A DNA stretch of 64,000 nt from Auanema rhodensis. Lineage: Eukaryota; Nematoda; Chromadorea; Rhabditida; Rhabditidae. Under the pieces are notes generated by a model. It did no database searches, was not told the origin of the DNA, and was given only the letters and a program-made list of their open reading frames with translations. Made by a program: the position numbers and the translations under genes. Where the stretch lies: positions 13,004,501 to 13,068,500 of the forward strand of contig OZ059896.1 in assembly GCA_964057225.1 (NCBI GenBank), written 5' to 3'. This document shows, one piece after another, positions 35,091-48,700 of this stretch (position 1 is the stretch's first letter; the number at the start of each line of letters is the position of its first letter).

Positions 35091-38000
35091 GTACAATTAA
35101 TTAGCATAAATTAAAGTTCACGTTAATTTCAAAGTCATGGTTACCATGCACCAATATCGATAAAAATCTGTTCTTAGATTAATATGGACATGGGTAATCT
35201 AATTTTGAAAACCGCATTTCTTTATCTTTCACGGGAAGCGAGTCACATACCATGTGCACATCACGTGTACAATTAATTAGCATAAATTAAAGTTCACGTA
35301 AAGTTCAAAGTCATGGTTACCATGTATCAATAAAAATCTGTTATTAGACTAATATAGACATGAGGAATCTAATTTTGAAAATCGCATCTCTTTATCTTTA
35401 ACGGGAAGCGAGTTACATACCATGTGCACATCACGTGTACAATTAATTAGCATAAATTAAAGTTCACGTAAAGTTCAAAGTCATGGTTACCATGCACCAA
35501 TATCAATAAAAATTTGTTCTTAGATTAATATGGACATGGGTAATCTAATTTTGAAAATCGCATTTCTTTGTCTTTCACGGGAAGCGAGTCACATACCATG
35601 TGCACATCACGTGTACAATTAATTAGCATAAATTAAAGTTCACGTAAAGTTCAAAGTCATGGTTACCATGCACCAATATCAATAACAATTTGTTCTTAGA
35701 CTAATATGGACATGGGTAATCTAATTTTGAAAACCGCATTTCTTTATCTTTCACGGGAAGCGAGTTACATACCATGTGCACATCACGTGTACAATTAATT
35801 AGCATAAATTAAAGTTCACGTAAAGTTCAAAGTCATGGTTACCATGTATCAATAAAAATCTGTTATTAGACTAATATAGACATGAGGAATCTAATTTTGA
35901 AAATCGCATCTCTTTATCTTTAACGGGAAGCGAGTTACATACCATGTGCACATCACGTGTACAATTAATTAGCATAAATTAAAGTTCACGTAAAGTTCAA
36001 AGTCATGGTTACCATGCACCAATATCAATAAAAATTTGTTCTTAGATTAATATGGACATGGGTAATCTAATTTTGAAAATCGCATTTCTTTGTCTTTCAC
36101 GGGAAGCGAGTCACATACCATGTGCACATCACGTGTACAATTAATTAGCATAAATTAAAGTTCACGTAAAGTTCAAAGTCATGGTTACCATGCACCAATA
36201 TCAATAACAATTTGTTCTTAGACTAATATGGACATGGGTAATCTAATTTTGAAAACCGCATTTCTTTATCTTTCACGGGAAGCGAGTCACATACCATGTG
36301 CACATCACGTGTACAATTAATTAGCATAAATTAAAGTTCACGTAAAGTTCAAAGTCATGGTTACCATGTATCAATAAAAATCTGTTATTAGACTAATATA
36401 GACATGAGGAATCTAATTTTGAAAATCGCATCTCTTTATCTTTAACGGGAAGCGAGTTACATACCATGTGCACATCACGTGTACAATTAATTAGCATAAA
36501 TTAAAGTTCACGTTAATTTCAAAGTCATGGTTACCATGCACCAATATCAATAAAACTTTGTTCTCAGACTAATATGGACATGGGTAATCTAATTTTGATA
36601 ACCGCATCTCTTTATCTTTCACGGGAAGCGAGTCACATACCATGTGCACATCACGTGTACAATTAATTAGCATAAATTAAAGTTCACGTAAAGTTCAAAG
36701 TCATGGTTACCATGCACCAATATCAATAAAAATTTGTTCTTAGATTAATATGGACATGGGTAATCTAATTTTGAAAATCGCATTTCTTTGTCTTTCACGG
36801 GAAGCGAGTCACATACCATGTGCACATCACGTGTACAATTAATTAGCATAAATTAAAGTTCACGTAAAGTTCAAAGTCATGGTTACCATGCACCAATATC
36901 AATAACAATTTGTTCTTAGACTAATATGGACATGGGTAATCTAATTTTGAAAACCGCATTTCTTTATCTTTCACGGGAAGCGAGTTACATACCATGTGCA
37001 CATCACGTGTACAATTAATTAGCATAAATTAAAGTTCACGTTAATTTCAAAGTCATGGTTACCATGCACCAATATCGATAAAAATCTGTTCTTAGATTAA
37101 TATGGACATGGGTAATCTAATTTTGAAAACCGCATTTCTTTATCTTTCACGGGAAGCGAGTCACATACCATGTGCACATCACGTGTACAATTAATTAGCA
37201 TAAATTAAAGTTCACGTAAAGTTCAAAGTCATGGTTACCATGTATCAATAAAAATCTGTTATTAGACTAATATAGACATGAGGAATCTAATTTTGAAAAT
37301 CGCATCTCTTTATCTTTAACGGGAAGCGAGTTACATACCATGTGCACATCACGTGTACAATTAATTAGCATAAATTAAAGTTCACGTTAATTTCAAAGTC
37401 ATGGTTACCATGCACCAATATCAATAAAACTTTGTTCTCAGACTAATATGGACATGGGTAATCTAATTTTGATAACCGCATCTCTTTATCTTTCACGGGA
37501 AGCGAGTCACATACCATGTGCACATCACGTGTACAATTAATTAGCATAAATTAAAGTTCACGTAAAGTTCAAAGTCATGGTTACCATGCACCAATATCAA
37601 TAAAAATTTGTTCTTAGATTAATATGGACATGGGTAATCTAATTTTGAAAATCGCATTTCTTTGTCTTTCACGGGAAGCGAGTCACATACCATGTGCACA
37701 TCACGTGTACAATTAATTAGCATAAATTAAAGTTCACGTAAAGTTCAAAGTCATGGTTACCATGCACCAATATCAATAACAATTTGTTCTTAGACTAATA
37801 TGGACATGGGTAATCTAATTTTGAAAACCGCATTTCTTTATCTTTCACGGGAAGCGAGTTACATACCATGTGCACATCACGTGTACAATTAATTAGCATA
37901 AATTAAAGTTCACGTTAATTTCAAAGTCATGGTTACCATGCACCAATATCAATAAAAATTTGTTCTTAGATTAATATGGACATGGGTAATCTAATTTTGA

Positions 38001-41000
38001 AAATCGCATTTCTTTGTCTTTCACGGGAAGCGAGTCACATACCATGTGCACATCACGTGTACAATTAATTAGCATAAATTAAAGTTCACGTAAAGTTCAA
38101 AGTCATGGTTACCATGTATCAATAAAAATTTGTTATTAGACTAATATGGACATGGGTAATCTAATTTTGAAAACCGCATTTCTTTGTCTTTCACGGGAAG
38201 CGAGTCACATACCATGTGCACATCACGTGTACAATTAATTAGCATAAATCAAAGTTCACGTTAATTTCAAAGTCATGGTTACCATGTATCAATAAAAATT
38301 TGTTCTTAGATTAATATGGACATGGGTAATCTAATTTTGAAAACCGCATTTCTTTGTCTTTCACGGGAAGCGAGTCACATACCATGTGCACATCACGTGT
38401 ACAATTAATTAGCATAAATTAAAGTTCACGTAAAGTTCAAAGTCATGGTTACCATGCACCAATATCAATAAAAATTTGTTCTTAGACTAATATGGACATG
38501 GGTAATCTAATTTTGAAAACCGCATTTCTTTATCTTTCACGGGAAGCGAGTTACATACCATGTGCACATCACGTGTACAATTAATTAGCATAAATTAAAG
38601 TTCACGTTAATTTCAAAGTCATGGTTACCATGCACCAATATCGATAAAAATCTGTTCTTAGATTAATATGGACATGGGTAATCTAATTTTGAAAACCGCA
38701 TTTCTTTATCTTTCACGGGAAGCGAGTCACATACCTTGTGCACATCACGTGTACAATTAATTAGCATAAATTAAAGTTCACGTAAAGTTCAAAGTCATGG
38801 TTACCATGTATCAATAAAAATCTGTTATTAGACTAATATAGACATGAGGAATCTAATTTTGAAAATCGCATCTCTTTATCTTTAAAGGGAAGCGAGTTAC
38901 ATACCATGTGCACATCACGTGTACAATTAATTAGCATAAATTAAAGTTCACGTAAAGTTCAAAGTCATGGTTACCATGCACCAATATCAATAAAAATTTG
39001 TTCTTAGATTAATATGGACATGGGTAATCTAATTTTGAAAATCGCATTTCTTTGTCTTTCACGGGAAGCGAGTCACATACCATGTGCACATCACGTGTAC
39101 AATTAATTAGCATAAATTAAAGTTCACGTAAAGTTCAAAGTCATGGTTACCATGCACCAATATCAATAACAATTTGTTCTTAGACTAATATGGACATGGG
39201 TAATCTAATTTTGAAAACCGCATTTCTTTATCTTTCACGGGAAGCGAGTTACATACCATGTGCACATCACGTGTACAATTAATTAGCATAAATTAAAGTT
39301 CACGTTAATTTCAAAGTCATGGTTACCATGCACCAATATCGATAAAAATCTGTTCTTAGATTAATATGGACATGGGTAATCTAATTTTGAAAACCGCATT
39401 TCTTTATCTTTCACGGGAAGCGAGTCACATACCATGTGCACATCACGTGTACAATTAATTAGCATAAATTAAAGTTCACGTAAAGTTCAAAGTCATGGTT
39501 ACCATGTATCAATAAAAATCTGTTATTAGACTAATATAGACATGAGGAATCTAATTTTGAAAATCGCATCTCTTTATCTTTAACGGGAAGCGAGTTACAT
39601 ACCATGTGCACATCACGTGTACAATTAATTAGCATAAATTAAAGTTCACGTTAATTTCAAAGTCATGGTTACCATGCACCAATATCAATAAAACTTTGTT
39701 CTCAGACTAATATGGACATGGGTAATCTAATTTTGATAACCGCATCTCTTTATCTTTCACGGGAAGCGAGTCACATACCATGTGCACATCACGTGTACAA
39801 TTAATTAGCATAAATTAAAGTTCACGTAAAGTTCAAAGTCATGGTTACCATGCACCAATATCAATAAAAATTTGTTCTTAGATTAATATGGACATGGGTA
39901 ATCTAATTTTGAAAATCGCATTTCTTTGTCTTTCACGGGAAGCGAGTCACATACCATGTGCACATCACGTGTACAATTAATTAGCATAAATTAAAGTTCA
40001 CGTAAAGTTCAAAGTCATGGTTACCATGCACCAATATCAATAACAATTTGTTCTTAGACTAATATGGACATGGGTAATCTAATTTTGAAAACCGCATTTC
40101 TTTATCTTTCACGGGAAGCGAGTTACATACCATGTGCACATCACGTGTACAATTAATTAGCATAAATTAAAGTTCACGTTAATTTCAAAGTCATGGTTAC
40201 CATGCACCAATATCGATAAAAATCTGTTCTTAGATTAATATGGACATGGGTAATCTAATTTTGAAAACCGCATTTCTTTATCTTTCACGGGAAGCGAGTC
40301 ACATACCATGTGCACATCACGTGTACAATTAATTAGCATAAATTAAAGTTCACGTAAAGTTCAAAGTCATGGTTACCATGTATCAATAAAAATCTGTTAT
40401 TAGACTAATATAGACATGAGGAATCTAATTTTGAAAATCGCATCTCTTTATCTTTAACGGGAAGCGAGTTACATACCATGTGCACATCACGTGTACAATT
40501 AATTAGCATAAATTAAAGTTCACGTTAATTTCAAAGTCATGGTTACCATGCACCAATATCAATAAAACTTTGTTCTCAGACTAATATGGACATGGGTAAT
40601 CTAATTTTGATAACCGCATCTCTTTATCTTTCACGGGAAGCGAGTCACATACCATGTGCACATCACGTGTACAATTAATTAGCATAAATTAAAGTTCACG
40701 TAAAGTTCAAAGTCATGGTTACCATGCACCAATATCAATAAAAATTTGTTCTTAGATTAATATGGACATGGGTAATCTAATTTTGAAAATCGCATTTCTT
40801 TGTCTTTCACGGGAAGCGAGTCACATACCATGTGCACATCACGTGTACAATTAATTAGCATAAATTAAAGTTCACGTAAAGTTCAAAGTCATGGTTACCA
40901 TGCACCAATATCAATAACAATTTGTTCTTAGACTAATATGGACATGGGTAATCTAATTTTGAAAACCGCATTTCTTTATCTTTCACGGGAAGCGAGTTAC

Positions 41001-44000
41001 ATACCATGTGCACATCACGTGTACAATTAATTAGCATAAATTAAAGTTCACGTTAATTTCAAAGTCATGGTTACCATGCACCAATATCGATAAAAATCTG
41101 TTCTTAGATTAATATGGACATGGGTAATCTAATTTTGAAAACCGCATTTCTTTATCTTTCACGGGAAGCGAGTCACATACCATGTGCACATCACGTGTAC
41201 AATTAATTAGCATAAATTAAAGTTCACGTAAAGTTCAAAGTCATGGTTACCATGTATCAATAAAAATCTGTTATTAGACTAATATAGACATGAGGAATCT
41301 AATTTTGAAAATCGCATCTCTTTATCTTTAACGGGAAGCGAGTTACATACCATGTGCACATCACGTGTACAATTAATTAGCATAAATTAAAGTTCACGTA
41401 AAGTTCAAAGTCATGGTTACCATGCACCAATATCAATAAAAATTTGTTCTTAGATTAATATGGACATGGGTAATCTAATTTTGAAAATCGCATTTCTTTG
41501 TCTTTCACGGGAAGCGAGTCACATACCATGTGCACATCACGTGTACAATTAATTAGCATAAATTAAAGTTCACGTAAAGTTCAAAGTCATGGTTACCATG
41601 CACCAATATCAATAACAATTTGTTCTTAGACTAATATGGACATGGGTAATCTAATTTTGAAAACCGCATTTCTTTATCTTTCACGGGAAGCGAGTTACAT
41701 ACCATGTGCACATCACGTGTACAATTAATTAGCATAAATTAAAGTTCACGTTAATTTCAAAGTCATGGTTACCATGCACCAATATCGATAAAAATCTGTT
41801 CTTAGATTAATATGGACATGGGTAATCTAATTTTGAAAACCGCATTTCTTTATCTTTCACGGGAAGCGAGTCACATACCATGTGCACATCACGTGTACAA
41901 TTAATTAGCATAAATTAAAGTTCACGTAAAGTTCAAAGTCATGGTTACCATGTATCAATAAAAATCTGTTATTAGACTAATATAGACATGAGGAATCTAA
42001 TTTTGAAAATCGCATCTCTTTATCTTTAACGGGAAGCGAGTTACATACCATGTGCACATCACGTGTACAATTAATTAGCATAAATTAAAGTTCACGTTAA
42101 TTTCAAAGTCATGGTTACCATGCACCAATATCAATAAAACTTTGTTCTCAGACTAATATGGACATGGGTAATCTAATTTTGATAACCGCATCTCTTTATC
42201 TTTCACGGGAAGCGAGTCACATACCATGTGCACATCACGTGTACAATTAATTAGCATAAATTAAAGTTCACGTAAAGTTCAAAGTCATGGTTACCATGCA
42301 CCAATATCAATAAAAATTTGTTCTTAGATTAATATGGACATGGGTAATCTAATTTTGAAAATCGCATTTCTTTGTCTTTCACGGGAAGCGAGTCACATAC
42401 CATGTGCACATCACGTGTACAATTAATTAGCATAAATTAAAGTTCACGTAAAGTTCAAAGTCATGGTTACCATGCACCAATATCAATAACAATTTGTTCT
42501 TAGACTAATATGGACATGGGTAATCTAATTTTGAAAACCGCATTTCTTTATCTTTCACGGGAAGCGAGTTACATACCATGTGCACATCACGTGTACAATT
42601 AATTAGCATAAATTAAAGTTCACGTTAATTTCAAAGTCATGGTTACCATGCACCAATATCGATAAAAATCTGTTCTTAGATTAATATGGACATGGGTAAT
42701 CTAATTTTGAAAACCGCATTTCTTTATCTTTCACGGGAAGCGAGTCACATACCATGTGCACATCACGTGTACAATTAATTAGCATAAATTAAAGTTCACG
42801 TAAAGTTCAAAGTCATGGTTACCATGTATCAATAAAAATCTGTTATTAGACTAATATAGACATGAGGAATCTAATTTTGAAAATCGCATCTCTTTATCTT
42901 TAACGGGAAGCGAGTTACATACCATGTGCACATCACGTGTACAATTAATTAGCATAAATTAAAGTTCACGTTAATTTCAAAGTCATGGTTACCATGCACC
43001 AATATCAATAAAACTTTGTTCTCAGACTAATATGGACATGGGTAATCTAATTTTGATAACCGCATCTCTTTATCTTTCACGGGAAGCGAGTCACATACCA
43101 TGTGCACATCACGTGTACAATTAATTAGCATAAATTAAAGTTCACGTAAAGTTCAAAGTCATGGTTACCATGCACCAATATCAATAAAAATTTGTTCTTA
43201 GATTAATATGGACATGGGTAATCTAATTTTGAAAATCGCATTTCTTTGTCTTTCACGGGAAGCGAGTCACATACCATGTGCACATCACGTGTACAATTAA
43301 TTAGCATAAATTAAAGTTCACGTAAAGTTCAAAGTCATGGTTACCATGCACCAATATCAATAACAATTTGTTCTTAGACTAATATGGACATGGGTAATCT
43401 AATTTTGAAAACCGCATTTCTTTATCTTTCACGGGAAGCGAGTTACATACCATGTGCACATCACGTGTACAATTAATTAGCATAAATTAAAGTTCACGTT
43501 AATTTCAAAGTCATGGTTACCATGCACCAATATCGATAAAAATCTGTTCTTAGATTAATATGGACATGGGTAATCTAATTTTGAAAACCGCATTTCTTTA
43601 TCTTTCACGGGAAGCGAGTCACATACCATGTGCACATCACGTGTACAATTAATTAGCATAAATTAAAGTTCACGTAAAGTTCAAAGTCATGGTTACCATG
43701 TATCAATAAAAATCTGTTATTAGACTAATATAGACATGAGGAATCTAATTTTGAAAATTGCATCTCTTTATCTTTAACGGGAAGCGAGTTACATACCATG
43801 TGCACATCACGTGTACAATTAATTAGCATAAATTAAAGTTCACGTTAATTTCAAAGTCATGGTTACCATGCACCAATATCAATAAAACTTTGTTCTCAGA
43901 CTAATATGGACATGGGTAATCTAATTTTGATAACCGCATCTCTTTATCTTTCACGGGAAGCGAGTCACATACCATGTGCACATCACGTGTACAATTAATT

Positions 44001-44340
44001 AGCATAAATTAAAGTTCACGTAAAGTTCAAAGTCATGGTTACCATGCACCAATATCAATAAAAATTTGTTCTTAGATTAATATGGACATGGGTAATCTAA
44101 TTTTGAAAATCGCATTTCTTTGTCTTTCACGGGAAGCGAGTGACATACCATGTGCACATCACGTGTACAATTAATTAGCATAAATTAAAGTTCACGTAAA
44201 GTTCAAAGTCATGGTTACCATGCACCAATATCAATAACAATTTGTTCTTAGACTAATATGGACATGGGTAATCTAATTTTGAAAACCGCATTTCTTTATC
44301 TTTCACGGGAAGCGAGTTACATACCATGTGCACATCACGT
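35091..44340 (+). repeat. Highly homogeneous 5-monomer HOR (874 bp) with 698-bp four-monomer variants
   Basis: Five subtypes occur in fixed order. A is ATCGATAAAAATCTG. B is the 170-bp type TATCAATAAAAATCTG. C has CTTTGTTCTCAGAC with TTTGATAACC. D has TTCTTAGATT with AAAATCGCATTTCTTTG. E is ATCAATAACAATTTG. Unit starts are 35091 (ABDE), 35789 (BDE), 36311 (BCDE), 37009 (ABCDE plus a four-monomer insert from 37883), 38575 (ABDE), 39273 and 40147 (ABCDE), 41021 (ABDE), and 41719, 42593 and 43467 (ABCDE). The copies differ by isolated single bases (for example CATACCTTGTG at about 38725, TTTAAAGGG at about 38881, GAAAATTGC at about 43753, GAGTGAC at about 44138). Recent amplification is the simplest reading. 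Confidence 0.93.
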
Positions 44341-45748
44341 GTACAATTAATTAGCATAAATTAAAGTTCACGTTAATTTCAAAGTCATGGTTACCATGCA
44401 CCAATATCGATAAAAATTTGTTCTTAGATTAATATGGACATGGGTAATCTAATTTTGAAAACCACATTTCTTTATCTTTCACGGGAAGCGAGTCACATAC
44501 CATGTGCACATCACGTGTACAATTAATTAGCATAAATTAAAGTTCACGTTAATTTCAAAGTCATGGTTACCATGCACCAATATCGATAAAAATTTGTTCT
44601 TAGATTAATATGGACATGGGTAATCTAATTTTGAAAACCGCATTTCTTTATCTTTCACGGGAAGCGAGTTACATACCATGTGCACATCACGTGTACAATT
44701 AATTAGCATAAATTAAAGTTCACGTAAAGTTCAAAGTCATGGTTACCATGCACCAATATCAATAAAAATTTGTTCTTAGATTAATATGGACATGGGTAAT
44801 CTAATTTTGATAACCGCATCTCTTTATCTTTCACGGGAAGCGAGTCACATACCATGTGCACATCACGTGTACAATTATTTAGCATAAATTAAAGTTCACG
44901 TAAAGTTCAAAGTCATGGTTACCATGCACCAATATCAATAAAAATTTGTTCTTAGATTAATATGGACATGGGTAATCTAATTTTGAAAACCGCATTTCTT
45001 TGTCTTTCACGGGAAGCGAGTCACATACCATGTGCACATCACGTGTACAATTAATTAGCATAAATTAAAGTTCACGTTAATTTCAAAGTCATGGTTACCA
45101 TGCACCAATATCAATAAAAATTTGTTCTTAGATTAATATGGACATGGGTAATCTAATTTTGAAAACCGCATTTCTTTGTCTTTCACGGGAAGCGAGTCAC
45201 ATACCATGTGCACATCACGTGTACAATTAATTAGCATAAATTAAAGTTCACGTAAAGTTCAAAGTCATGGTTACCATGCACCAATATCAATAAAAATTTG
45301 TTCTTAGATTAATATGGACATGGGTAATCTAATTTTGAAAACCGCATTTCTTTGTCTTTCACGGGAAGCGAGTCACATACCATGTGCACATCACGTGTAC
45401 AATTAATTAGCATAAATTAAAGTTCACGTAAATTTCAAAGTCATGGTTACCATGCACCAATATCAATAAAACTTTGTTCTCAGACTAATATGGACATGGG
45501 TAATCTAATTTTGAAAACCGCATATCTTTATCTTTCACGGGAAGCGAGTTACATACCATGTGCACATCACGTGTACAATTAATTAGCATAAATTAAAGTT
45601 CACGTAAAGTTCAAAGTCATGGTTGTCATGCACCAATATCAATAAAACTTTGTTCTCAGACTAATATGGACATGGGTAATCTAATTTTGAGAACTGCATC
45701 TATTTATCTTTCACGGGAAGCGAGTTATATATCATGTGTACATCACGT
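44341..45748 (+). repeat. Transitional satellite monomers
   Basis: Eight monomers follow the 874-bp HOR. They use related subtypes (ATCGATAAAAATTTG, GAAAACCACATTTC, ACAATTATTTAGC at about 44873) but no longer keep the A-E order. From about 45620 private changes accumulate (GGTTGTCATG, AACTGCATCTATTT, TTATATATCATGTG). No other element is present. Confidence 0.9.
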
Positions 45749-48700
45749 GTACAATTAATTAGCTTAATTAAAGTTCACGTAAAGTTCAAAGTCTTGGTTA
45801 CCATGCACCAATATCAATAAAAATTTGTACTTAGACTAATATGAACATGGGGAATCTAATTTCGAAAACCGCATCTCTTTATCTTTAACGGGAAGCGAGT
45901 TATATATCATGTGCACATCACGTGTACAATTAATTCGCATAAATTAAAGTTCACGTAAATTTCAAAGTCATGGTTACCATGTATCAATAAAAATTTGTTA
46001 TTAGACTAATATAGACATGAGGAATCTAATTTTGTAAATCGCATCTCTTTATCTTTCACGTGAAGCGAGTTACATACCATGTGCACATCACGTGTACATT
46101 TAATTAGCATAAATTAAAGTTCACGTAAATTTCAAAGTCATGGTTACCATGCACCAATATGAATACAAATTTGTTCTTAGACTAATATGGACATGGGTAA
46201 TCTAATTTTGAAAACCGCATTTCTTTGTCTTTCACGGGAAGCGAGTCACATACCATGTGCACATCACGTGTACAATTAATTAGCATAAATTAAAGTTCAC
46301 GTAAAGTTCAAAGTCATGGTTACCATGCACCAATATCAATAAAAATTTGTTCTTAGACTAATATGGACATGGGTAATCTAATTTTGAAAACCGCATTTCT
46401 TTATCTTTCACGGGAAGCGAGTTACATACCATGTGCACATCACGTGTACAATTAATTAGCATAAATTAAAGTTCACGTTAATTTCAAAGTCATGGTTACC
46501 ATGCACCAATATCGATAAAAATTTGTTCTTAGATTAATATGGACATGGGTAATCTAATTTTGAAAACCACATTTCTTTATCTTTCACGGGAAGCGAGTCA
46601 CATACCATGTGCACATCACGTGTACAATTAATTAGCATAAATTAAAGTTCACGTTAATTTCAAAGTCATGGTTACCATGCACCAATATCGATAAAAATTT
46701 GTTCTTAGATTAATATGGACATGGGTAATCTAATTTTGAAAACCGCATTTCTTTATCTTTCACGGGAAGCGAGTTACATACCATGTGCACATCACGTGTA
46801 CAATTAATTAGCATAAATTAAAGTTCACGTAAAGTTCAAAGTCATGGTTACCATGTATCAATAAAAATTTGTTATTAGACTAATATAGACATGAGGAATC
46901 TAATTTTGAAAATCGCATCTCTTTATCTTTAACGGGAAGCGAGTTACATACCATGTGCACATCACGTGTACAATTAATTAGCATAAATTAAAGTTCACGT
47001 TAATTTCAAAGTCATGGTTACCATGCACCAATATCAATAAAATTTTGTTCTTAGACTAATATGGACATGGGTAATCTAATTTTGAAAACCGCATTTCTTT
47101 ATCTTTCACGGGAAGCGAGTTACATACCATGTGCACATCACGTGTACAATTAATTAGCATAAATTAAAGTTCACGTAAATTTCAAAGTCATGGTTACCAT
47201 GCACCAATATCAATAAAACTTTGTTCTCAGACTAATATGGACATGGGTAATCTAATTTTGAAAACCGCATATCTTTATCTTTCACGGGAAGCGAGTTACA
47301 TACCATGTGCACATCACGTGTACAATTAATTAGCATAAATTAAAGTTCACGTAAATTTCAAAGTCATGGTTACCATGCACCAATATCAATAAAACTTTGT
47401 TCTCAGACTAATATGGACATGGGTAATCTAATTTTGAGAACTGCATCTATTTATCTTTCACGGGAAGCGAGTTATATATCATGTGCACATCACGTGTACA
47501 ATTAATTAGCTTAATTAAAGTTCACGTAAAGTTCAAAGTCTTGGTTACCATGCACCAATATCAATAAAAATTTGTACTTAGACTAATATGGACATGGGGA
47601 ATCTAATTTTGAAAACCGCATCTCTTTATCGTTCACGTGAAGCGAGTTACATACCAAGTGCACATCACGTGTACATTTAATTAGCTTAATTAAAGTTCAC
47701 GTAAAGTTCAAAGTCTTGGTTACCATGCACCAATATCAATAAAAATTTGTACTTAGACTAATATGGACATGGGGAATCTAAGTTTGAAAACCGCATCTCT
47801 TTATCTTTAACGGGAAGCGAGTTATATATCATGTGCACATCACGTGTACAATTAATTCGCATAAATTAAAGTTCACGTAAATTTCAAAGTCATGGTTACC
47901 ATGCACCAATATGAATACAAATTTGTTATTAGACTAATATGGACATGAGGAATCTAATTGTGAAAACCGCATCTCTTTTATCTTTAACGGGAAGCGAGTT
48001 ACATACCATGTGCACATCACGTGTACAATTAATTAGCATAAATTAAAGTTCACGTAAAGTTCAAAGTCATGGTTACCATGCACCAATATCAATAAAAATT
48101 TGTTCTTAGACTAATATGGACATGGGTAATCTATTTTTGAAAACCGCATCTCTTTATCTTTAACGGGAAGCGAGTCACATACCATGTGCACATCACGTGT
48201 ACAATTAATTAGCATAAATTAAAGTTCACGTAAAGTTCAAAGTCATGGTTACCATGCACCAATATCAATAAAAATTTGTTCTTAGACTAATATGGACATG
48301 GGTAATCTAATTTTGAAAACCGCATTTCTTTATCTTTCACGGGAAGCGAGTTACATACCATGTGCACATCACGTGTACAATTAATTAGCATAAATTAAAG
48401 TTCACGTTAATTTCAAAGTCATGGTTACCATGCACCAATATCGATAAAAATTTGTTCTTAGATTAATATGGACATGGGTAATCTAATTTTGAAAACCACA
48501 TTTCTTTATCTTTCACGGGAAGCGAGTCACATACCATGTGCACATCACGTGTACAATTAATTAGCATAAATTAAAGTTCACGTTAATTTCAAAGTCATGG
48601 TTACCATGCACCAATATCGATAAAAATTTGTTCTTAGATTAATATGGACATGGGTAATCTAATTTTGAAAACCGCATTTCTTTATCTTTCACGGGAAGCG

